NCBI GenBank assembly: GCA_022184915.1 | Contig: JAGTJU010000002.1 | Location: 310,001-374,000, forward strand | Source of the DNA: Myxococcales bacterium | Lineage (GTDB): Bacteria; Myxococcota_A; Polyangia; Fen-1088 | Reading direction: 5' to 3' | DNA: 64,000 nucleotides | Shown: piece by piece, positions 26,382 through 34,201 of the stretch | Layout: each line of letters opens with the position of its first letter | How positions within the stretch are numbered: the stretch's first letter is position 1 | Notes under the pieces: model-generated | What the model was told of the DNA's origin: nothing | What the model saw: only the letters and a program-made list of their open reading frames with translations | Databases searched by the model: none | Translations under genes and position numbers: made by a program

Positions 26382-28178
26382 ATGCAGCCTCAAATGAAAC
26401 GCCGCCTGCTCGTGATGGTTTCAGTGCCCGCAGTCATCGCCGGAGGTTGGCTCTTTCTGCAGTGTGGGGGCGTCGAACGGGGGATGACACCTGACGAGGG
26501 GCCCCCCGGTGACCGCGCGGACGGCGCCGCAGCGCAAGCCGATGCCACCGGGCGCGACGCCCTGGCGTCAATGGATGCAGCAGATCCCTCCGGCGACGCT
26601 TCGGCGGGGGCACGGGCGCAGAGCGAACGCCCTCACCCCTTGGCACGTGCCCGGCAGACACGGGGCCGGATCGGCAACGTCGAAGCGCTCATTCCACCGC
26701 AGTGCTACACGAAGACGGACGGTGCCTCGAATCCTTGTTGGACCTGCCATACGGAGTCGCGCTTTCCGAACCTCATGAGCGACTGGCATCTCCAAAAGGA
26801 GTACGCGTTTAGCGAGGTGGGCGAGACGAATCACTGGTCGAACCTGTTCGTCGACAGGTCCCAATGTACGAGCGCCCTCAGCGACGAGACGATTCTCGCC
26901 TATGTCCGCGAGGACAACTACGAGCCTCTGCGGCAGGCGCTGCAGGACCCGGTCGGGTATGCCGGGTACCGGCCCGACCTCGACTTCGCAAAGGGCTTCG
27001 ACGAAGGAGGATTCGCGCGCGACGGCAGCGCGTGGCGCGCCTTTCGCTACAAGCCGTTTCCCGGCGTGTTTTGGCCCACGAACGGGGCCACGGACGATGT
27101 GATGCTCCGGTTGCCAGAGCCCTTCAGGCAGCGCGGCGGTGAATCCAATCTCGAGGTGTACAAGGCCAATCTGGCGATCCTCGAGGCGTCGTTCTCCTCC
27201 GATCCCGCCGTGGCCGACAAGGCCATCACGTGGCCGACCGAGAACCTGGATGAGCGGTTGGTTGGTGCCGACCTCGACGGTGACGGTCGGCGGCAGATCG
27301 CGACGAAGCTCGTGGGGTTGCCGAGCTTCTACCTGGGTGACGCCCACGCCGTGCCTGTCAGGCGCTCCCTTTACCCACAAGGCACCGAGTTTCTTCACTC
27401 CGTTCGTTACATCGATCCCGACCAACCGAACCTCATCGCGCGGCGGATGAAGGAGCTGCGCTACTCGAAGAAGCTGTACGACGTCGAACGATGGAAGATC
27501 CTCTCGAACTACGAGCGCGAGATGAATGAACGCGAGGAGGGAAAGCCCCCCGTCGTGCAAGGGGATCCCCTGACGGGCATGGTCAACGACTTCGGTTGGC
27601 TGTTACAGGGATTCATCGAGGATGGGGACGGGCACCTGCGTTTGCAAACGCACGAGGAGCAGCTGTTCTGCATGGGGTGCCATACGAACCTTGGCGTTAC
27701 CCTGGACCAGAGCTTTTCGTTCCCCCGCAAAGTCCCGGGAGCGGCCGGGTGGGCTTACCAGGACCTGAGGGGGATCCCGGATGCCCCGCAGCTGGGTCAC
27801 GCGTCGCCCGAGATCTTGACCTACCTGCGTCGCGTGCGGGGCGGAGATGAGTTCCTGGCTAACGAAGAAATGTTGGCGAAGTTCGTACCGGGGCAGCAAG
27901 TGAACGAGGCCGAGGTGTTGCGTGCAGCGCCGGGAGGGGATCGAAGCATCGCGGATCTGCTCGCGCCCTCGCGCGCACGCGCCCTGGCGCTCGACAAGGC
28001 TTATCGTTGTCTCGTCGAAGCGCAGACCTTCGAGTTGGGGCGCGACGTGGTCTTGAAGCCCGCCACCCGCATCCATCGCAAGATCGAGGCAACGTCCACC
28101 GGTTTGTCGGAGGCGGGATTGGTGTTCACCGATGGGGCTCTTCGGCTGGACTGGCGGGGCGCAGGCTTCGGCCTGTGA
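26382..28178 (+). CDS. Di-heme cytochrome-c-like lipoprotein
   Basis: 598 residues; GAGGAGG stands 4 nt before the ATG. Lipobox LFLQC (about Cys27), then an acidic, Ala/Asp-rich linker to about 95. Two CxxCH motifs: CWTCH (about 124) and CMGCH (about 430), predicting two c-type hemes in a surface-exposed protein. The rest is conserved-looking but unassigned (PFPGVFWPTNGATDDVMLRLP; YIDPDQPNLIARRMKELRYSKKLYD). It follows the PhoX gene on the same strand, with a CCGCTG/CAGCGG hairpin (26322-26344) between. A link to metal redox chemistry or extracellular electron transfer is speculative. Confidence 0.75.
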   Translation: MQPQMKRRLLVMVSVPAVIAGGWLFLQCGGVERGMTPDEGPPGDRADGAAAQADATGRDALASMDAADPSGDASAGARAQSERPHPLARARQTRGRIGNVEALIPPQCYTKTDGASNPCWTCHTESRFPNLMSDWHLQKEYAFSEVGETNHWSNLFVDRSQCTSALSDETILAYVREDNYEPLRQALQDPVGYAGYRPDLDFAKGFDEGGFARDGSAWRAFRYKPFPGVFWPTNGATDDVMLRLPEPFRQRGGESNLEVYKANLAILEASFSSDPAVADKAITWPTENLDERLVGADLDGDGRRQIATKLVGLPSFYLGDAHAVPVRRSLYPQGTEFLHSVRYIDPDQPNLIARRMKELRYSKKLYDVERWKILSNYEREMNEREEGKPPVVQGDPLTGMVNDFGWLLQGFIEDGDGHLRLQTHEEQLFCMGCHTNLGVTLDQSFSFPRKVPGAAGWAYQDLRGIPDAPQLGHASPEILTYLRRVRGGDEFLANEEMLAKFVPGQQVNEAEVLRAAPGGDRSIADLLAPSRARALALDKAYRCLVEAQTFELGRDVVLKPATRIHRKIEATSTGLSEAGLVFTDGALRLDWRGAGFGL

Positions 28179-28256
28179 GGGAATCTTGAAAAAACGACGA
28201 AGGGGGTGAATCCTTCGGTGGCCTGGCGGCTCTTGGGGAGTGAAGGAGCACTGACC

Positions 28257-28487
28257 ATGTCTATCAAGATCTTTCCGAAGAATGAACACACCCTCGAGCG
28301 CGCGGCCCGCGTGGGCTTGGGGCTCGTCCTGCTCAGTCTCACGCTCGTGGGGCCCAAGACCAGCTGGGGGCTTTTGGGGCTCGTGCCCCTCGCCACGGGC
28401 CTTCTCGGAAGCTGCCCGCTCTACACGCTCTTGGGGATCAGTACGTGCCGCTCGAACCGATCGACACGCGCAGCGACGAGGACCTGA
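28257..28487 (+). CDS. DUF2892 membrane protein
   Basis: 76 residues from ATG at 28257, preceded by GGAG. Matches the DUF2892 pattern closely: KNEHTLERAARVGLGLVLLSLTLVGPKTSWGLLGLVPLATGLLGSCPLYTLLGISTC, two hydrophobic helices with the conserved CPLY and final Cys. The domain occurs alone or fused to rhodanese. Its end overlaps the sigma-factor reading frame, so expression of the three small genes here is coupled. Confidence 0.88.
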   Translation: MSIKIFPKNEHTLERAARVGLGLVLLSLTLVGPKTSWGLLGLVPLATGLLGSCPLYTLLGISTCRSNRSTRAATRT

Positions 28488-29032
28488 TGAGCGCCATCGC
28501 CGAGGGGCAACACGAAGCCCTCGGCGAACTGGTCACGCGGCACCAAGCGTCCATCTTTCGCCTGGCGAGCGCCGTGACGCGTGATTCGACTGCCGCGGAG
28601 GATGTCCTGCAAGACACCTTCCTGGCCGTTTTGCGAAGCGCGACCACCTACCGGGCGGGGGGGACGGTCAAATCCTGGCTCTTCGCGATCGCGCGCCGCG
28701 CAGCCTGGAAGGTGGGGCGAGGTGTCGCGATCGAGAAACCTTGCGAGCACACGTTGCTCGAGGATCTGGGACGGGCCGCCGGTTGGGGCCAGGAGGGCGG
28801 GGATGCGGAATCCATCGCGGTGGCCAACGAAGCACGCCGAACGCTGCGAGACGCCTTCGAGACTTTGTCGGCCGACGACCGCGAGGTGTTGGTGCTTCGC
28901 GATCTCGAGGGGCTCGCGAACGAGGAGGCGGCACGGGTCCTCGGCATCGACGTTCCAGCGGTCAAGAGCCGCATCCATCGCGCACGCTTACGACTGCAGG
29001 CGGCCTGTCTGGCCGGGAAAGAGCAGCCATGA
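28445..29032 (+). CDS. ECF-type RNA polymerase sigma factor
   Basis: Up to 195 residues. Region 2: LVTRHQASIFRLASAVTRDSTAAEDVLQDTFLAVLR and YRAGGTVKSWLFAIARRAAW. Region 4: LSADDREVLVLRDLEGLANEEAARVLGIDVPAVKSRIHRARLRL. Start: GTG at 28445 keeps the usual DEDLM leader but overlaps DUF2892 by 43 nt; ATG at 28487 overlaps its TGA (TGATG), a classic coupling arrangement, and is equally plausible. The stop overlaps the anti-sigma start. Target promoters unknown. Confidence 0.9.
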   Translation: MPLEPIDTRSDEDLMSAIAEGQHEALGELVTRHQASIFRLASAVTRDSTAAEDVLQDTFLAVLRSATTYRAGGTVKSWLFAIARRAAWKVGRGVAIEKPCEHTLLEDLGRAAGWGQEGGDAESIAVANEARRTLRDAFETLSADDREVLVLRDLEGLANEEAARVLGIDVPAVKSRIHRARLRLQAACLAGKEQP

Positions 29033-29286
29033 GGACTCCGCGACACATCGGTGGCTTGGATTGCATGGAAGTGCTGGCGCAGCTTTCGGCGTACCTCGAA
29101 GGGGATCTGTCGCCCGTGGATCGTGGCCGCGTGGAGGCCCACGTATCGGCCTGCGACGTCTGCGCGCGCTTCGGAGGCCAGTTCGCCGAAGCTGTGGCGC
29201 GTCTGAAGGCGCAGATGGGTCCGCCCGCCGCAGTGCCCGAGGACGTTCAGGAGAGATTGAGGCGGCGCTTGAGGAGCAGCGGCTGA
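29029..29286 (+). CDS. Zinc-finger anti-sigma factor (zf-HC2)
   Basis: 85 residues from ATG at 29029, overlapping the sigma stop by 4 nt (ATGA). LDCMEVLAQLSAYLEGDLSP and HVSACDVCARF give the Cys-...-H-x3-C-x2-C zinc-binding anti-sigma signature. There is no transmembrane helix, so it is a soluble ZAS protein; cytosolic ZAS proteins often respond to redox or metal stress. It should bind and inhibit the sigma factor encoded just upstream. Confidence 0.85.
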   Translation: MRTPRHIGGLDCMEVLAQLSAYLEGDLSPVDRGRVEAHVSACDVCARFGGQFAEAVARLKAQMGPPAAVPEDVQERLRRRLRSSG

Positions 29287-29384
29287 TCAACCCTCGTCCG
29301 CACCGCCCCCCATCCCCTAAGTGCCTAGAATCCCGGCGTTAACGGGGGCCGCCCGCAGATTGTTGGGGAAAGTGCGGTTTGGAA

Positions 29385-29412
29385 TTGAGAACGATTGTCA
29401 GTTTCGTACAAT
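29385..29412 (+). promoter_or_regulatory. Sigma70-like promoter of tonB
   Basis: TTGAGA (29385-29390), a 16-bp spacer and TACAAT (29407-29412), each one mismatch from consensus. The Fur-type box covers the -35 and the spacer, the position expected for repression. Confidence 0.65.
29386..29400 (+). promoter_or_regulatory. Fur-type box upstream of tonB
   Basis: TGAGAACGATTGTCA fits the 7-1-7 Fur inverted repeat (TGATAAT-n-ATTATCA) with three mismatches, and recurs with one extra change in front of the DUF4856/imelysin operon. It lies about 100 nt before the chosen tonB ATG. Iron-dependent repression is inferred. Confidence 0.75.
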
Positions 29413-29490
29413 GAGGCTTCGGTTTCCCACCAGGCCTGCGGCGTGATTCTTTCGTCCACCGTTTCTCGTGACGCTCCGGCAAGTCCGGCT

Positions 29491-29495
29491 GAGGG
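29491..29495 (+). promoter_or_regulatory. RBS deciding the tonB start
   Basis: GAGGG seven bases before ATG 29503. The in-frame TTG at 29395 falls inside the Fur box and upstream of the promoter -10, so it cannot be the start. Confidence 0.7.
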
Positions 29496-29502
29496 CTCCC
29501 TC

Positions 29503-30510
29503 ATGCCCGGCGTTCCGGAGACCGAACCCGTTGCTCAGCCCCAGGCTCCCGAGGCGGTGAACGAGGAACGCCCTTGCGCCTCTTGTTGCTCCGCCTCGCA
29601 CGCTGCCACGGGGGCGCTCGAGGAACCCGAAGGCGACGTCGAGGGTGAGGCCCCCTGCCTCGTTGCTCCTGGCCTCGCTGCCGCCGAGCCGTCTGCCGCC
29701 GAGCCGTCCTCCAGCCGGGCTGCCCCTGGGGGATCCCAGGCGTTTTCTGTTTTCCTGGAGGCCAGCCGGGGGGGGCGACCCAGCCGGCGCAGTGTGAGCT
29801 GCTGGGCGTTGGCGGGTGTTCTTCACGTCGCGGCGCTTGGTTATGGGGCTGCCCAGGCGATGTGGCAGGTGGACGAACTGTCGCCCTCGAAGCTCAAGGT
29901 TTCCCTGCTGGCCTGGTCCGAGGCGCGCCCTTTGCCGCCGCCCCCACCGCCTCCTCCCCCCGCTGCGGCCTCGTCTCCCTCCCAGCCGCGGCCTAGCGAA
30001 GCGGAGCCCCAGCCCCGTCCCGCACTCGTGCAGCCCCAGGACGAGGTGGTGGTCACCGAACCTGAACCGACCGCGGGCGCCTCCGAAGGGGGCGTCGAGG
30101 GCGGGGTCGAGGGGGGAGCGGTGGGGGGCGTCGTTGGGGGCGTGCTGGGTGCCCCCGCGAGCGACGCCCCGCCGGCGGCGCCCCCCGTGGTCGCCCTGAC
30201 GGCCTCCGAGCGTGAACAGCTGGTAGCGCGATACCTCACGGACGTGCTCGATCGGCGCTTGAAGGCCCACCTCTTCTACCCTCCGGAGGCCGAAGAAGAA
30301 GAGCTCGAGGGCACGGTATGGGTGAGCGTGATTATCGATGGCCGCGGGCAGCTGGTGTCGGCCCACGTCGTGCGCGGCGCGGAGCTTGGCGTCTTGACCC
30401 GCGCCGCTTTGCAGACGGTTCATCGGGCGCAGCCTTTCCCCGCCCCGCCCGCCGCTTTGGGCAGCCGGGTCGAGGTGCGGGTGCCGCTGACGTACCGGCT
30501 CGAGGGCTGA
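29503..30510 (+). CDS. tonB: TonB energy-transducing protein
   Basis: 335 residues from ATG at 29503. A long, acidic, Cys-containing N-terminal region (1-95; PCASCCSAS) precedes the single membrane helix (about 98-118). A periplasmic Pro-rich rod follows (a run of ten Pro at about 146-155, then PQPRPALVQP) and a Gly/Val repeat (GGVEGGVEGG). The C-terminal TonB domain begins RRLKAHLFYPPEAEEEELEGTVWVSVIIDG and ends VEVRVPLTYRLEG. The cytoplasmic extension before the TM is unusually long. It should energise the convergently encoded receptor; exbB and exbD are not in the window. Confidence 0.85.
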   Translation: MPGVPETEPVAQPQAPEAVNEERPCASCCSASHAATGALEEPEGDVEGEAPCLVAPGLAAAEPSAAEPSSSRAAPGGSQAFSVFLEASRGGRPSRRSVSCWALAGVLHVAALGYGAAQAMWQVDELSPSKLKVSLLAWSEARPLPPPPPPPPPAAASSPSQPRPSEAEPQPRPALVQPQDEVVVTEPEPTAGASEGGVEGGVEGGAVGGVVGGVLGAPASDAPPAAPPVVALTASEREQLVARYLTDVLDRRLKAHLFYPPEAEEEELEGTVWVSVIIDGRGQLVSAHVVRGAELGVLTRAALQTVHRAQPFPAPPAALGSRVEVRVPLTYRLEG

Positions 30511-30524
30511 GCCGCGCCGCTCGC

Positions 30525-32798
30525 TCAGAAGGTCCAGCGTGCGCCCGCTTGCACCCAGCGTGGGGCATTCGGACGGGCCCCGAACGGCCGGAAGGACACG
30601 ATGGCGGCTTCGTCGAGCGCGTTACGGACTTGCAGGTAGATCTGGGCGTTTCTCGGCAGGTTCAGGTGCGCGCCTGCATCGATCACGGTGAGGTTGTCGG
30701 TCTTCGCCACGGCCAGCTGGCTGGCGGGCGCGTCGTACATCTGGCTCACGTGAAGGAGCGACAAGGTGAGGCCCCCGAGGGGGCGCTCCACACCGGCGGT
30801 GACGCTCAGCTGGTGGCGAGGAACGTAGGGAATGTCGTCCCCGGCCGTGACGCTGCCGAAGATGGGGTCGTTCGAGGCGAAGCTCTCGAGGAACTGCGCG
30901 TGCGTGAAGGTGTACGCCAGGACCAAAGGCACGGTCGTTTGCCCCCGCCGATACTCGGTTTGGCCGAACACCTCGAAGCCCCGGATGCGTGCGCCTCCGG
31001 CGTTGGTCTGGTTGCCCACGTCGGCATCCAAACAACCCGACGACTCCGTACAAATGGCGGTCAGGTTTTCGTACTCGTTCCAAAACCCAATCACCTCCGC
31101 GCGGTAAAGGCCGCGCTCGTAACGCAGGCCCGCGTCGAAGTTGGTGCTCTGTTCGGCCTGAGCCGCCAGGTCGCGGGGTGAAGGAGGTGAGTAGCCTCGG
31201 TGCACGCCGGCCACCACGGCCAGCCCCCGGCTGAGCTGGTAGTGAGCACCCAGCCCGGGCAGGAACACCGCGTCCTCGTTGTCGATTCGTGGCTCGTTGC
31301 TGCCCACGCGGCGCGGACGAAACTGCGAGCGAATCAGCTCCATGCGGAGTCCCGGCTTGAGTGTGAGCTTGCCGAGCTCGAGCTCGTCGCCCGCGTAAAG
31401 CGAGACGGCGAGAGTTCGTTGCACGTCGTTTGCCGTGGTGGCAAAGGTGTCAGGCACGAGCGTGAGCACGCCGCCTACGAATTGATACGTGTTTTCGGTG
31501 TGCACCCGGGCCGCTTCGTCGTGGTGAAGACGGGCCGCAAACTCGAGCTGGTTGCGGTACCCGCCGATGTGCCCGCGCAGGTGACCGCGCGTCTGGATGC
31601 CCTGCGAGACGAAGTCGCGATCGTTGGGCCCGATCAGCAGCCGTTGGGAGGCAAAGCCCGCCAGGTCGGTGTTGCGGAGGGCGTTGTAAAACCCGATGTT
31701 CCTGGGCGTGGTGGGGTTGCGGAGCACGTCCACGATCTGTGCAGTTTCGAAGCCGTTTATCTTGTTCCACACGCGCGACAGGTCGTGCCGGTACGCCGTG
31801 GTGACGAGGTCGAAGTTTCGGTTTTCGATCTCGTAGCGAAGCTCTGCCTGCGTGCGATGCCATTCCATGTGGTCGAGCTGGCTGGCCGCGTAGCGCCGCA
31901 AGGGCTTGGCGCGAAAATCCGCGGTGGTCAACCCCAGGTAGGTCTCGTTGGAGGTTTCGTCCGAGTAGCCGAGCTTCGCCCGCAACGTGTGGGTCGTTTC
32001 TGCGCCCGGGTTGAAGAGGTAGCGTGTCTTCAGCATCCATTCGTTGCGAGAAAACCCCGTATCGCCGCCCCCATCGAGCTCCTTGAAGCCATCGGTGCGG
32101 AGGTGCACGCCTTCGAGCAAAAAACCGAAGTGCCGAAAGCCGGCACCCACGTGGGCGTGGGCTTTGCCATAGGCGTACTGCCCCGCCGCCAGATCGATGC
32201 CGCCTGCCCATCCCGTGGGCAGGTCTCGTGTGCGCACGTTCACGGCCCCGGCCACGGTTTGTGGGCCGAAGGCGATGCTTCCGGCCCCCTTGATCACCTC
32301 CACGTTGGTCATCCGTGTGATGAGTGGAAAGAAGTAGGCCGCGGGAGCCGAGTAGGGCGCGGGCCCGAACAGCACGTCGTCCTCGAGCAAGGTGATCTTC
32401 TTGCTGCGGTCGGGATTCACGCCGCGCGTGCCGATGTTGGGCCGCAGGCCCAGCCCGTCTTCCTGACGCGTGTACACGCCCGGGACCTGGTTGAGCACGG
32501 CATGGGGATCGTCTTGATTGAGCCGCTCGAGCTGGCCTTCACCCACGCTGTGAACCGAGGTGCGCTTTTCGCGATGCCGCCTCTTCCCCACCACCGTGAG
32601 CCCGTCGGACACGGCTTCCACCTTCGGGGGAGGTGCTGTCTGGCTGTCGGTGGGCTCCTGTGGCGCGGTTGGTTCCGGCGCGGGCTGCGTGGGGACAGAC
32701 TCTGTCGGGGTGTCCTGGGCGCGCGTGGGCCGCGCGAAGGCCAACGAAACGACGAGCAGCGATGAAGTGGCGAGGCGAAGGGCGGTGGGCGTGGTCAT
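30525..32798 (-). CDS. FecA-like TonB-dependent outer-membrane receptor
   Basis: 757 residues. Signal peptide to about 27 (RPTRAQDTP), a Pro/Thr linker, TonB-box-like LTVVG at about 67-71, then a plug domain close to FecA: NQVPGVYTRQEDGLGLRPNIGTRG, DDVLFGPAPYSAPAAYFFP, VEVIKGAGSIAFGPQTVAGAVN. The 22-strand barrel ends in aromatic Phe (ARWTF). FecA-type receptors import ferric dicitrate and related chelates. No FecA N-terminal signalling domain is present, so no FecR/FecI circuit is expected. Last gene of the Fur-boxed operon; overlaps the HTTM stop by 4 nt. Confidence 0.9.
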   Translation of the reverse strand: MTTPTALRLATSSLLVVSLAFARPTRAQDTPTESVPTQPAPEPTAPQEPTDSQTAPPPKVEAVSDGLTVVGKRRHREKRTSVHSVGEGQLERLNQDDPHAVLNQVPGVYTRQEDGLGLRPNIGTRGVNPDRSKKITLLEDDVLFGPAPYSAPAAYFFPLITRMTNVEVIKGAGSIAFGPQTVAGAVNVRTRDLPTGWAGGIDLAAGQYAYGKAHAHVGAGFRHFGFLLEGVHLRTDGFKELDGGGDTGFSRNEWMLKTRYLFNPGAETTHTLRAKLGYSDETSNETYLGLTTADFRAKPLRRYAASQLDHMEWHRTQAELRYEIENRNFDLVTTAYRHDLSRVWNKINGFETAQIVDVLRNPTTPRNIGFYNALRNTDLAGFASQRLLIGPNDRDFVSQGIQTRGHLRGHIGGYRNQLEFAARLHHDEAARVHTENTYQFVGGVLTLVPDTFATTANDVQRTLAVSLYAGDELELGKLTLKPGLRMELIRSQFRPRRVGSNEPRIDNEDAVFLPGLGAHYQLSRGLAVVAGVHRGYSPPSPRDLAAQAEQSTNFDAGLRYERGLYRAEVIGFWNEYENLTAICTESSGCLDADVGNQTNAGGARIRGFEVFGQTEYRRGQTTVPLVLAYTFTHAQFLESFASNDPIFGSVTAGDDIPYVPRHQLSVTAGVERPLGGLTLSLLHVSQMYDAPASQLAVAKTDNLTVIDAGAHLNLPRNAQIYLQVRNALDEAAIVSFRPFGARPNAPRWVQAGARWTF

Positions 32799-34201
32799 AC
32801 GGGGTTCAGCTTGAGGGGGAGGGTTCGAGGTGCGGGCAAGATCCAGGCGGCGGGCGCCAGGCTGTCGGACACGCCCACCAGGTCGACGCGGGGATCGATC
32901 AAGGGAGCGCCGGGGCGCCCGTTGAGCGAGACCCAGGCATCGACTCTGACCTCGACGTCCGGGTAGCCGCGGGATTGAAACTCGTGGGCGATGTGCTTGC
33001 CGAGTTGAAGGATCATGTCGGGTTGCGAAGACATCTCACGGGCCTGCAGAGCGGTGAGGTACTTTCGCGGGCTGACCTGCCAGGTGCGCCCGACCGAGGG
33101 CGAGTGAACTCTGTATGTGACGCTGCCGTTCTTCTCGCGCACCATCACTTTCCAGGAAAAGCGCATGCCCTGTTCGTGCCAAAGCACGTCTCCTGGGTAG
33201 AGATGATGCCGGAGCGGAACGAGGATCTGTACGAGACCATAAAGACCCGCGACGACCACGGGCCAGCGGCGCTGCACACCCAGTGGCGCGGCTGCGTCTC
33301 GCAGGGGCGGGCGAGGGCGGTCGAGACGAAGACCTGGCCGCTTCGTCACGCGCGCGAGCCATCCGGCGAGGTGTCGGGGCCAGCTCGACGAGAAGAACAC
33401 GAGCGCGCTCGTCACCATGATCGCCGGGAACATCCCGATCGGGAAGAGCAGCCTGGTCATCACGTGGAAAAACAACACAACGGCGTAGGCGGCAAGACGT
33501 GTGCGCCTGTGGCTCAAGAAAAAAACGACGCTCGTGTCGAAAAGGAAGCCCGCCCAGCTAAACGCGTACCATGCCCAGGGCTGCCCCAGCCAAGGTCCGA
33601 TGAGCGGGAGGTCTACCCGGGATGACAACCAGATCGAAAGGGGCTGCGCATGAAAAAGCCAGTCCGGTTGCGCTTTGGCCAACCCGGCGTACACATAAAC
33701 CACGCCCACCTGCAACCGCAGAAGAGAGGTGTACCAGGCCGGAAAGCTCTGCAAAGCCAGTTCGGGTCGGCGCCGCACGTCGAGCGACCAGGCGCGGTGC
33801 AGGGGCAAAAAGCACATCAGCAGCGCCAGCAGACTTACGAGGTAGTAGTGGTTGAGATAGTTCGTGATGTCGATGAGCTCTGCGTAGCTGAACGCCACGA
33901 AGAAGAGCACGATGGCCACTCGATAAAAAAGCCCGAGGGCGATGAGTGCCGCCAGGACGGTCATCGCCGCGTAGTGAACGTACATTCCCCAGGCGGGCCA
34001 GGGCTTGACCCAGGGCGCGAAGCTGAATGTAAAGAAAAAGCGCGGCTCGACGAAAAAGTCGTCCACCCAGCCGGCCGTGAGGAACCGGAGGCTGGCGAAG
34101 CACATGAGCACCCCAAAGACGATGCGAAGGGCTGCGAGCGCCGCAACGTCCGTGGGGCGAAAGAGCTGGCGCGTCCACCCGCCCGCAGGCGCTTCAGTCA
34201 T
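32795..34201 (-). CDS. HTTM (vitamin-K-dependent-carboxylase-like) membrane protein
   Basis: 468 residues. The N-terminal 300 residues contain several membrane helices in the HTTM pattern: LFRPTDVAALAALRIVFGVLMC, YLNHYYLVSLLALLMCFLPLHRAWSLD, LLRLQVGVVYVYAGLAKAQPDWL and FFHVMTRLLFPIGMFPAIM. The C-terminal 160 residues form a soluble domain (HEQGMRFSWKVMVREKNGSVTYRVHSP), as in gamma-glutamyl-carboxylase homologues. Its reaction in bacteria is unknown. It overlaps the imelysin gene by 8 nt and the receptor gene by 4 nt, so it belongs to the iron operon and may modify or chaperone the lipoproteins there. Confidence 0.85.
   Translation of the reverse strand: MTEAPAGGWTRQLFRPTDVAALAALRIVFGVLMCFASLRFLTAGWVDDFFVEPRFFFTFSFAPWVKPWPAWGMYVHYAAMTVLAALIALGLFYRVAIVLFFVAFSYAELIDITNYLNHYYLVSLLALLMCFLPLHRAWSLDVRRRPELALQSFPAWYTSLLRLQVGVVYVYAGLAKAQPDWLFHAQPLSIWLSSRVDLPLIGPWLGQPWAWYAFSWAGFLFDTSVVFFLSHRRTRLAAYAVVLFFHVMTRLLFPIGMFPAIMVTSALVFFSSSWPRHLAGWLARVTKRPGLRLDRPRPPLRDAAAPLGVQRRWPVVVAGLYGLVQILVPLRHHLYPGDVLWHEQGMRFSWKVMVREKNGSVTYRVHSPSVGRTWQVSPRKYLTALQAREMSSQPDMILQLGKHIAHEFQSRGYPDVEVRVDAWVSLNGRPGAPLIDPRVDLVGVSDSLAPAAWILPAPRTLPLKLNPV

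Noticed and set aside
29395-29397. TTG as start of tonB
   Set aside because: It lies inside the Fur box and upstream of the -10; the ATG at 29503 has a good RBS.
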